Assembly (NCBI GenBank): GCA_002320815.1
Contig: DCLA01000014.1
Location: forward strand, 33,952-52,847
Direction of reading: 5' to 3'
Origin: Myxococcales bacterium UBA1660
GTDB lineage: Bacteria; Myxococcota_A; Polyangia; Polyangiales; Houyiibacteriaceae
DNA: 18,896 bases
Shown in pieces: positions 13,735-18,896 of the stretch; position 1 is the first letter of the stretch; each line of letters starts with the position of its first letter. The position numbers and the translations under genes were made by a program. The notes under the pieces were generated by a model, which did no database searches, had not been told where the DNA came from, and saw only the letters and a program-made list of their open reading frames with translations.

Positions 13735-14289
13735 ATGCGCTCTAACGCCAGCATGCGCTTCGTCCCGGCCCTCGTCCTCGCTCTCGCCTGCGGCACCTCC
13801 GGGGGATCCGGCGGCGGGAGCGAGTCCGACGAAGAATCCATCGTCAGCGCGCCGGAGGTCGAGCCCTCCGGTGGTGGCTCGGCGGAGGTCCCCCAGGACC
13901 CGGGCGCGGTGCCGGTGGTCGTCATCCGCCCCGACCCCGCTGGCGCCCCCGGTCGAGCGGTGTCCTTCGTGGTGGAGAGCCGCGGAGAGGGGGCCGCCCG
14001 GCTGCGGCCCGAGGTGCTCGTCGAACGGCGCGACGGCGAGACGTGGGCGGCCGTAGAGGGCTCGCCCTTGCTCCGAGCGGATTGCGAGGCCCCGGCCTCC
14101 GAGTGCGTCGAGCTGGTGCCCGGCGCCGAGCTCCGCGCCGCCGCGTGGTCGGGCCGCTCGGGCGCGGCCCAGTGCGCCGACGAGGGCGAGCCCCTCGCGG
14201 CCGGCGAGTACCGCTTCGTGGTCCAGAGCTGCGCGCCCGACGGGCACCGGCCCCACCGGGTCGCCTCGGCGGGCTTCGCGCTGCGCTGA
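13735..14289 (+). CDS. Small lipoprotein of unknown function
   Basis: This 184-residue protein has a signal peptide with lipobox LALAC (Cys about residue 19), then a Gly/Ser/Glu-rich spacer to about residue 55. The remainder is predicted to be beta-rich, with Cys at about 120, 126, 147 and 165 that could form two disulfides. GGAGG at 13722-13726, 8 nt before the ATG at 13735, supports this start; a second ATG at 13753 would also keep the signal peptide. No family is recognised. It follows the vWA lipoprotein closely on the same strand, so a shared envelope role is plausible but not shown. Its stop is 7 nt from the end of the convergent gene. Confidence 0.75.
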   Translation: MRSNASMRFVPALVLALACGTSGGSGGGSESDEESIVSAPEVEPSGGGSAEVPQDPGAVPVVVIRPDPAGAPGRAVSFVVESRGEGAARLRPEVLVERRDGETWAAVEGSPLLRADCEAPASECVELVPGAELRAAAWSGRSGAAQCADEGEPLAAGEYRFVVQSCAPDGHRPHRVASAGFALR

Positions 14290-14296
14290 ACCGGGC

Positions 14297-15406
14297 TCAG
14301 GCCGGGGGCGGAGGCGCGCCGCAGCTCGGGCACTGGCCGAGCTCGCAGGCGTAGGTCGCGCCACAGTGGGGGCAGGCCACCCGGCCGAGGGGTTCGCCGG
14401 CCAAGCGATGGAGCTCGGGGTAGAGCACCTCGAGCTCGGCGCTCGACATGCGGTCGTCTTCGGCGCTCGGGCTCCAGATGACCTCGAAGGCAACCAGCTC
14501 CATGGTCGAGAGCGAGCGCAGGACCCGGAAGGCTTGCCGGAAGCGCTCGGGATCGGCGATGCCGTCGAGGTCGGCGAGCGTGCGGCGGGCGGCGACGACC
14601 ACGGAGATCACGCAGAGCCCGTCGCCCTCCTCGGGCCGGGCTTTCAGCGAGCCGGGCGCGTCCTGGGTCGCGGTGGCGCCTTCGCGGTTGCGCAGGAGCT
14701 CGTGGCGGAAGCGCGAGCGGAGGTCGCCGGTCATCCGCTGGAAGTTCGCCTCGGCCACCGGCGGCGCGGCCGGGCGCGCGTCGTGGGAACCCACGTAGAC
14801 CCAGGCGGCGCGGTGTTCCTCGAGGGCGGCGATGGCCGCAGCGAGGAGCCGCCGGCGACCCGCGGCCGTCGCCGTGTCGCCGCTACGGGCCATGGCGTCG
14901 AGCTGGGCTTGGATGGCCGCCCGTGCGCGCACGTCGACGGCCACCATCAGCGCCGTGACGTCCATGTTGATGGTGATGGGCGGCGCGGGCGACGAGTACG
15001 AGGGTGAGGTCATCGCGCCGTGGAAGGGGTGCTTTCGCGTGGCCTTGGCGATCACGATGACGATCAGGATCGCGATCATGATCCCGAGGAAGAGGGGATC
15101 GGTCGAACCACCGCCGCCGGAGTAGCTCGAGGTGCTGCTCCCCGAGCTCCAGCTCGAAGACCCGCCGCCCCAGCTGGAGGAGCCGCCGCCCCAGCTGGAG
15201 GAGCCGCCACCCCAGCTAGAGGAGCCGCCGTAGCTGGAGCCGCCACCGAAGCCCCCGCCGCCGCCGTAGCTGGAGCCGCCTCCGAAGCCACCGCCGCCGA
15301 AGCTGCTGCCCGTGTGTTGGGCGGCGACCGGCGCGGCGAGGCCGAGCGCCAGCGCGAGGCCGCAAGCGGCCAAGAGCGATCGCAGGGTGGTGCGGAGCGG
15401 CCCCAT
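14297..15406 (-). CDS. DUF1517-like membrane protein with C-terminal zinc ribbon (copy 1)
   Basis: This 369-residue protein has a signal peptide at 1-29 ending in APVAA. A Gly/Ser/Tyr/Trp-rich low-complexity tract (30-100) contains repeated GGGSSSW units. One TM helix spans about 104-120 (PLFLGIMIAILIVIVIA). The core (about 145-330) matches the DUF1517 pattern: a WVYVGSHDAR-like strand, a FRHELLRNREG-like segment, EEGDGLCVISVVVA and a VIWSPS-EDD-MSS-ELE-YPEL block. It ends in a Cys4 zinc ribbon (CPHCG ... CPSCG). The start is GTG at 15409 or ATG at 15406. The paralogue lies just upstream. DUF1517 has no established biochemical role; some plastid and cyanobacterial members are linked to light acclimation, but that does not transfer here. 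The added zinc ribbon suggests a protein- or nucleic-acid-binding tail on the side opposite the Gly/Ser tract. Confidence 0.85.
   Translation of the reverse strand: MGPLRTTLRSLLAACGLALALGLAAPVAAQHTGSSFGGGGFGGGSSYGGGGGFGGGSSYGGSSSWGGGSSSWGGGSSSWGGGSSSWSSGSSTSSYSGGGGSTDPLFLGIMIAILIVIVIAKATRKHPFHGAMTSPSYSSPAPPITINMDVTALMVAVDVRARAAIQAQLDAMARSGDTATAAGRRRLLAAAIAALEEHRAAWVYVGSHDARPAAPPVAEANFQRMTGDLRSRFRHELLRNREGATATQDAPGSLKARPEEGDGLCVISVVVAARRTLADLDGIADPERFRQAFRVLRSLSTMELVAFEVIWSPSAEDDRMSSAELEVLYPELHRLAGEPLGRVACPHCGATYACELGQCPSCGAPPPPA
15162..15224 (-). repeat. 21-bp tandem repeat encoding GGGSSSW
   Basis: Three consecutive 21-bp units on the plus strand (two identical, the third with two changes) encode GGGSSSW heptads in the exported low-complexity part of the first DUF1517-like protein. 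The length is a multiple of three, so copy-number changes would stay in frame. Confidence 0.75.
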
Positions 15407-15446
15407 CACCCTGGTTCTCTCAAAAGGCGGCCCCTCCCGGCAAGCG

Positions 15447-16499
15447 TCACGCGGCGATGGGGGCCGAGCAAGTCGGACACTCGCCCAGCTCGCGAGCGAA
15501 GGTCGCGCCGCAGTGGCCGCAGCGAACCCGCCCGACCATCGCGCCGTCCACCCGGCGGAGCTCGGGGTAGAGCGGCTCCAGCTCCGCGCTCGACATGCGG
15601 TCGTCCTCCTCGCTCGGGCTCCAGACGACCTCGTAGGCGAGGAGGTCCCCGTTGCGCACCTGGGTGAGCTCGCCGAGGGCCTCGATCATCGCGCCGCGGC
15701 GGTCCCGGGGCACCGGCAACGGCCCGCGGGAAGCCACGGCGACGGAGACGACGCAGAGCCCCTCGCCCTCCTCGGGGCGCGCCGTTCGGGGGCCGGCCTC
15801 GCGGTGCGTGGTCCGTCCCCCCGTGCTCCGCACCGTCTCGTGCCGGAAGCGGGAGCGTAGGTCACCGACGAGCTCGTTGAACACCTGCTGGGCGGAGGCG
15901 ACGGGGTGCCGGCCGCCTTCGCGGCCCCCGACGTAGACCCACTGCTTCTCCTCGCCGCGGAGCATCTCCGCGACCGTGGTCACCACGATCGAGCGACTCC
16001 GCCGGGCGACCCCGCTGGCGACCAGCGACTCGAGGGCGCCCTGGAGCGACCGGCGGGTGTCGCCGCCGACGGCGACGGAGTAGACCGCGACCCGGACCTT
16101 GGCGGCGCGCGCGCGGCGCTGGCCGAAGGCCTTCACCATATGAGCCGCCACCACCAAGATGGCCGGGCTGAAGCCGACGAGGAGCGCGAGCCAGACGACC
16201 CAGTCGCCCCCCGTGCCACCGCTCGTGCTGCCGCTCGAGCCGTAGTCGTAGTCGTAGTCGTACGAGCTGCTGCTGGATTCGTAGGGGTCGTCGTCGTAGC
16301 TGCTGCTGCTCGACGAGCTCCAGTCGTAGGAGGAGCCGCTCCCGCTGCCGTAGTCGCTCGACGACGAGCCCCAGCTGTCCGAGCCCGAAGAGCCGCCGCC
16401 CCAGTCGCTGCTCCCGAAGCTGCCGCCCGTCGACTGGGCCTGCGCGCCACTCGCCAGCAGCGCGACGACGGCGAGCGCGATCGGTCCCACCCCTCTCAC
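15447..16499 (-). CDS. DUF1517-like membrane protein with C-terminal zinc ribbon (copy 2)
   Basis: This 350-residue paralogue of the adjacent gene has the same order: signal peptide (about 1-20, ending SGAQA), a Ser/Asp/Tyr/Gly-rich tract (22-97) with a DYDYDYDY run, and a TM helix at about 99-120. The DUF1517-like core follows (WVYVGGREGG, LRSRFRHE, EEGEGLCVVSVAVA, VVWSPSEEDDRMSSAELEPL). It also ends in a Cys4 ribbon (CGHCG ... CPTCS). The start is uncertain: GTG at 16499 gives a charged signal peptide, GTG at 16490 has GAGGG 9 nt upstream, and TTG at 16535 is a third option with GGAAG close by. It sits between the multi-TM gene and the other DUF1517 copy on the same strand, so the three probably form an operon. 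The tract is more acidic and aromatic than in copy 1, so the two may have diverged in what they bind outside. Confidence 0.83.
   Translation of the reverse strand: MRGVGPIALAVVALLASGAQAQSTGGSFGSSDWGGGSSGSDSWGSSSSDYGSGSGSSYDWSSSSSSSYDDDPYESSSSSYDYDYDYGSSGSTSGGTGGDWVVWLALLVGFSPAILVVAAHMVKAFGQRRARAAKVRVAVYSVAVGGDTRRSLQGALESLVASGVARRSRSIVVTTVAEMLRGEEKQWVYVGGREGGRHPVASAQQVFNELVGDLRSRFRHETVRSTGGRTTHREAGPRTARPEEGEGLCVVSVAVASRGPLPVPRDRRGAMIEALGELTQVRNGDLLAYEVVWSPSEEDDRMSSAELEPLYPELRRVDGAMVGRVRCGHCGATFARELGECPTCSAPIAA
16242..16262 (-). repeat. 6-bp microsatellite encoding Asp-Tyr repeats
   Basis: The hexamer GTAGTC is repeated three times plus a partial copy, giving DYDYDYDY in the exported tract of the second DUF1517-like protein. 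Slippage would add or remove Asp-Tyr pairs without changing frame. Confidence 0.7.
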
Positions 16500-16545
16500 C
16501 CCTCGGTTGTCGCAGGCGGTGGGGGTTCCCGGCAAGGGCTTCCGC

Positions 16546-17148
16546 TCAGCTGGCGGCGAAGTGGGGGAGCCAGGGTCCGAGGAGGCCGTCGCCGGGCGGC
16601 GAGCCGACGAGCACGGCCTCGATGACCATCGCCAGGATCATGGGGATCAGCACCAGCGCCCACGACCACGCGCCGGCCACACCGGCCCGCTCGGCCCCCC
16701 GGGCCAAGCGGATGATCCAGGTCACCAGGGGAACCAGCATCACACCCAGGACGACGGGCAGGAGCATCTGGCCGAGACCCTCCGGGGCCGCGAAGGCCAC
16801 CACCATCGCCGGCACGCCGATTTGCCCTAGCATGGGGTAGAGCCAGGCGTTGGCGAAGACCGCGCGACGAGCGATGGGCCGGGCGTCCTCTTCGCCGTAG
16901 GCACGACAGAGGCTCACGTAGCAGGCGGCGAAGCCCACCATCGCCGCGCCCTGGACCAGGAGGCCGATGCCCCCCGCGTTCAACACGTCGCGCCACAGTG
17001 GCATCGTGGAGGCCTTCGGGGTCACCTGGAACCCGGGGCCGAACTGCACGGTGTGCGTGAAGGGGATGATCCCCTGCGCGAACGCCGCGACCACGAAGGC
17101 GGGGATGCCCCACCACGCCGATCCGACCTCTGGTTCCTCCTGCGCCAC
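16546..17148 (-). CDS. Five-TM membrane protein of unknown function
   Basis: This 200-residue integral membrane protein has hydrophobic helices at about 11-30, 57-80, 102-122, 127-148 and 161-181. It has short polar loops and a conserved-looking RAYGEEDARPIARRAVFANAW segment between helices 2 and 3. No family is recognised. The frame is open much further upstream, but that part overlaps the divergent gene and reads as Arg/Pro-rich shadow. The GTG at 17148 is the only in-frame start left in the intergenic space, though no SD precedes it. It is the first gene of the minus-strand run leading to the two DUF1517-like genes, so it may act with them in the inner membrane. Confidence 0.7.
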   Translation of the reverse strand: MAQEEPEVGSAWWGIPAFVVAAFAQGIIPFTHTVQFGPGFQVTPKASTMPLWRDVLNAGGIGLLVQGAAMVGFAACYVSLCRAYGEEDARPIARRAVFANAWLYPMLGQIGVPAMVVAFAAPEGLGQMLLPVVLGVMLVPLVTWIIRLARGAERAGVAGAWSWALVLIPMILAMVIEAVLVGSPPGDGLLGPWLPHFAAS

Positions 17149-17202
17149 GGAGCCGGAGCCTGGGCGCCCGCGGAGGTCGGGGCAAGGCGTCGGCGCTCGG
17201 TG

Positions 17203-17208
17203 TAGACT
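17203..17208 (+). promoter_or_regulatory. Candidate extended -10 for a leaderless transcript
   Basis: TAGACT, preceded by TG, lies exactly 6 nt before the GTG at 17215. No SD lies between. The spacing is the same as at 1527 and 18828. The divergent gene starts at 17148, so a promoter here is needed in any case. Confidence 0.4.
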
Positions 17209-17214
17209 CGCGCG

Positions 17215-18099
17215 GTGACCTGGGAGCCGGTAGACCAATGGCCCGATGGCCGCGCGGGTGGGGTCTTCCGGGGAGCGGCGGAGATCGTCGTCGCGGACCG
17301 CGGCGCCCCGAACGCGCTGGAGCGCCTGCGGACCTGGTGGCACTCGACCCCGGACCACCCGCTCGAGGCCACCGTGCGTCGGGCTGCGCTCACCCCCGGC
17401 TGGCTCTACGTCGAGGGGCGCGAGGGAGGTCGACGTCGGGTTCGGGTCGAGGCGATCGTCGGCGCGCGTCGGGCGGGAAAGCGACTCATCTATGCCGTCG
17501 CCGATGGGGAGGACCTGGTCGTCGTGGAGCGGCGGGACTCCTTCGAGAAGGCGCTCGCCGCGCGGCTCGGAGACCGCGCGACGGGGTGGTCCTCGTGGCG
17601 GTCCCCCACCTCGCCTCGGGGCCTCGCCTTCGCCACCTTGGGAGCGCTGCTGCTGGCCCAGATGGGCGTGCTGATGATCGTCGATCGCTACGACGACGCG
17701 ATGCGCCTCATCGCAGAGGGAGAGCCCCTGGCTCGTCCGGCGGCGAAGTTCTACTCCGGCTTCGGCTTCTGCATCGCCGCGCTGATGCTGGTCACGTTCC
17801 AGCCCCGCTGTTGGCTCGCCGACTCGGTCGGGCTCACCTCGGTCCGCGGGCTCTTCGGCTGGGTCACCCGGACCCATCCGGTCGAGAAGGTCCGCGCCGT
17901 GCGGGTGGAGACGGAGACCCTGCGCCGGGGGAAAGAGTCCGTGTACACGACGGACGTCGAGGTCGAGGTGGCCGGCGAGCGAGCCCGGCTGCGGGTGAGT
18001 CGTCGCCGCACGAAGATGGCGCACGACGCCTCACGGAACCGCGAAGAGGCCGAAGCCATCGCCCGTCGCCTGCGCCAGATCTTCGGCCTCGAGGGGTGA
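17215..18099 (+). CDS. Two-TM membrane protein with probable PH-like domains
   Basis: This 294-residue protein has TM helices at about 136-156 (GLAFATLGALLLAQMGVLMIV) and 180-197. The C-terminal 95 residues (LADSVGLTSVRGLFG, VEKVRAVRVETETLRRG, a Val-rich strand, then an amphipathic helix EEAEAIARRLRQIFG) match the strand and helix pattern of bacterial PH-like domains. Residues 15-118 show a similar pattern (LTPGWLYVEGREGGRRRVRV, AVADGEDLVVV, FEKALAARLG), so the layout may be PH, TM, TM, PH. No signal peptide is present. The GTG start is set by the upstream hexamer; the frame has no better start nearby. Its function is unknown; a membrane scaffold is possible. It is divergent from the five-TM gene and ends 3 nt from the next gene. 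Confidence 0.78.
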   Translation: MTWEPVDQWPDGRAGGVFRGAAEIVVADRGAPNALERLRTWWHSTPDHPLEATVRRAALTPGWLYVEGREGGRRRVRVEAIVGARRAGKRLIYAVADGEDLVVVERRDSFEKALAARLGDRATGWSSWRSPTSPRGLAFATLGALLLAQMGVLMIVDRYDDAMRLIAEGEPLARPAAKFYSGFGFCIAALMLVTFQPRCWLADSVGLTSVRGLFGWVTRTHPVEKVRAVRVETETLRRGKESVYTTDVEVEVAGERARLRVSRRRTKMAHDASRNREEAEAIARRLRQIFGLEG

Positions 18100-18102
18100 G
18101 GC

Positions 18103-18828
18103 TCAGAAGGTCGCGCGCAGATCGAGCCCACCGCCGCCGACGCCGAAGCGCGGGGCCACGCGCCAACCGGGCTCGTCGGAGGCCCAGTACTCCACGTACT
18201 GGCGCTTGGAGACCAACCCGCCGATGAAGAGCGCGAGGCCCCCCGCCTGCAGCAGGCCGTCGAGCGCGAAGATGAACTTGGCGCCCGAGCCGAAGGCGTC
18301 GTTGCCGACCTCCACGAAGGGCCCGAGCACCGGCACCAGCATCCACGCGGAGAAGTCCAAGATGTCGGTGTAGAGGCTGACCGCGAGGCCGTAGCTGACC
18401 GCGAACATCACCGCGCCGGTGATGACTAGACCGATGCGCCGCTTCTCGACCAGGCTGGCCCCCGGAGGGATCTCCATGCCCTCCTGGTAGGGTATCCGCT
18501 GCCGCCGCGCGCGGGGCTGATACCCGGGCTGGGAGTAGCCCGGCTGCGGATAGCCCGGCTGCGCGTAGCCCTGGGCCGGCTCCCCCTGCGGCTGGGGGTA
18601 CTGGCTGGGCTGACTTCCGTAGCCGTCGGGCACCGTCGGGGGCGGGAGCTCCTCGCCGCTCTCCCCCGTCGTGCCCTCGGCCGGCGCCCCTTCGGAGTCC
18701 TCCGCGAAGGGATCCGCCTCCGACTCGAACGGGTTCGGGTCCCCGTCGGCCTGCGCCGCCACCGACCCCGCCGTCCCCAGCCCGACCCCGATCAGCCAGG
18801 CTCCCACCATCACCATTCGAAGCATCAT
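18103..18828 (-). CDS. Exported/membrane protein with QPGY repeats, function unknown
   Basis: This 241-residue protein starts with a signal peptide (to about residue 26, GTAGSVAAQA). An acidic and Pro/Gln/Gly/Tyr-rich spacer follows, with four QPGY-type units. The C-terminal half has hydrophobic segments (RRIGLVITGAVMFAVSYGLA, a second near FSAWMLVPVLGPFVEVG, and a third in LLQAGGLALFIGGLVS). It ends in a Gly-rich strand (VGGGGLDLRATF) like the last strand of some outer-membrane or surface proteins. The frame is open to 18891. The ATG at 18828 is preferred because TATGGT sits exactly 6 nt upstream and a good signal peptide begins here; ATG at 18849 is the alternative. No family is recognised. 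Confidence 0.75.
   Translation of the reverse strand: MMLRMVMVGAWLIGVGLGTAGSVAAQADGDPNPFESEADPFAEDSEGAPAEGTTGESGEELPPPTVPDGYGSQPSQYPQPQGEPAQGYAQPGYPQPGYSQPGYQPRARRQRIPYQEGMEIPPGASLVEKRRIGLVITGAVMFAVSYGLAVSLYTDILDFSAWMLVPVLGPFVEVGNDAFGSGAKFIFALDGLLQAGGLALFIGGLVSKRQYVEYWASDEPGWRVAPRFGVGGGGLDLRATF
18521..18580 (-). repeat. 15-bp tandem repeat encoding QPGY-x
   Basis: About four 15-bp units on the plus strand (the best two are TAGCCCGGCTGCGGA and TAGCCCGGCTGCGCG) encode the QPGY-x spacer of the last gene. The outer copies are degenerate. Confidence 0.65.
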
Positions 18829-18834
18829 CCCGAG

Positions 18835-18840
18835 ACCATA
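18835..18840 (-). promoter_or_regulatory. Candidate -10 for a leaderless transcript
   Basis: On the minus strand TATGGT is followed by CTCGGG and then the ATG at 18828-18826, again a 6-nt gap with no SD. The window-end inverted repeat and its G-runs lie just upstream. Confidence 0.4.
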
Positions 18841-18859
18841 GCGCAGCATCCCCCACCCC

Positions 18860-18880
18860 GCCCCGACTTGCCGTGGGGAC
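18860..18880 (-). repeat. Right copy of window-end inverted repeat
   Basis: The reverse complement of this 21-bp stretch equals bases 1-21 except for one base. On its strand it is followed by GGGG-T-GGGGG, echoing the G-runs after the left copy. It lies upstream of the minus-strand gene starting at 18828. Within the plus strand it could also fold as CCCCG/TGGGG around a short loop. Confidence 0.7.
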
Positions 18881-18896
18881 GCACTTGCCAACTTGC

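Noticed and set aside
9234..14333. A 1699-codon open frame on the minus strand opposite the receiver and lipoprotein genes
   Set aside because: It crosses three well-supported genes and has Arg/Gly/Pro-rich text without domains; the plus-strand genes have clear domains and SD sites.
15410..15446. Possible terminator between the two DUF1517-like genes (GCCGCC followed by TTTT on the minus strand)
   Set aside because: I could not pair a convincing stem before the short T-tract, and the genes look co-transcribed.
17149..18024. Upstream extension of the five-TM gene to 492 codons
   Set aside because: The extension is antisense to the PH-like gene and reads as Arg/Pro/Gly-rich shadow. The hydrophobic protein begins only after the GTG at 17148.

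Overview
The window is very GC-rich, densely coded bacterial DNA. It fits a myxobacterium of the Polyangia/Sandaracinus type (Myxococcota). The evidence is a MYXO-CTERM-like sorting tail, long arrays of Cys/Asp MopE-type repeats, von Willebrand A (vWA) lipoproteins, Asp/Gly-rich spacers after lipoprotein cysteines, a DUF4388-like signalling protein and frequent GTG/TTG starts. The taxonomic placement is inferred from protein style only. No rRNA, tRNA, CRISPR array, integrase or transposase was seen.

Layout: (1) 1-176 is a G-run-rich leader that begins with one copy of an inverted repeat found at both ends of the window. (2) 177-3242, plus strand: a secreted lipoprotein with a P-domain-like C-terminus, then an unusual fusion of aldo/keto reductase, PNKP-type polynucleotide kinase and a HAD-like domain that has lost its catalytic residues. 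(3) 3236-9169, minus strand: a 1977-residue secreted protein. It looks like two separate exported proteins joined in frame. The first has vWA, 11 MopE-type repeats, Cys-rich modules and a MYXO-CTERM tail. The second has a signal-like segment, a DLG-rich spacer, 9 repeats and an FGE-sulfatase-like domain. (4) 9393-12512, plus strand: a one-pass membrane signalling protein with two receivers, two DUF4388-like domains, a Pro/Ala linker, a TM segment and TPRs. (5) 12627-14289, plus strand: a vWA lipoprotein and a small lipoprotein. (6) 14297-17148, minus strand: a compact three-gene run of a five-TM membrane protein followed by two DUF1517-like paralogues, each with a signal peptide, Gly/Ser/Tyr-rich segment, TM segment and C-terminal zinc ribbon. 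(7) 17215-18099, plus strand: a two-TM protein with probable PH-like domains. (8) 18103-18828, minus strand: a secreted or membrane protein of unknown function.

Most products are predicted to be exported, so the region is mainly a cell-envelope or surface locus. The AKR-kinase fusion is the clear cytoplasmic outlier. Three starts (1527, 17215 and 18828) have a TANNNT hexamer exactly 6 nt upstream and no Shine-Dalgarno (SD) sequence, which suggests leaderless transcripts. All three convergent gene pairs meet within -7 to +7 bp, leaving no room for terminators between them. The best candidates for something undescribed are the AKR-kinase-pseudophosphatase fusion, the in-frame double surface protein, and the zinc-ribbon DUF1517 operon.
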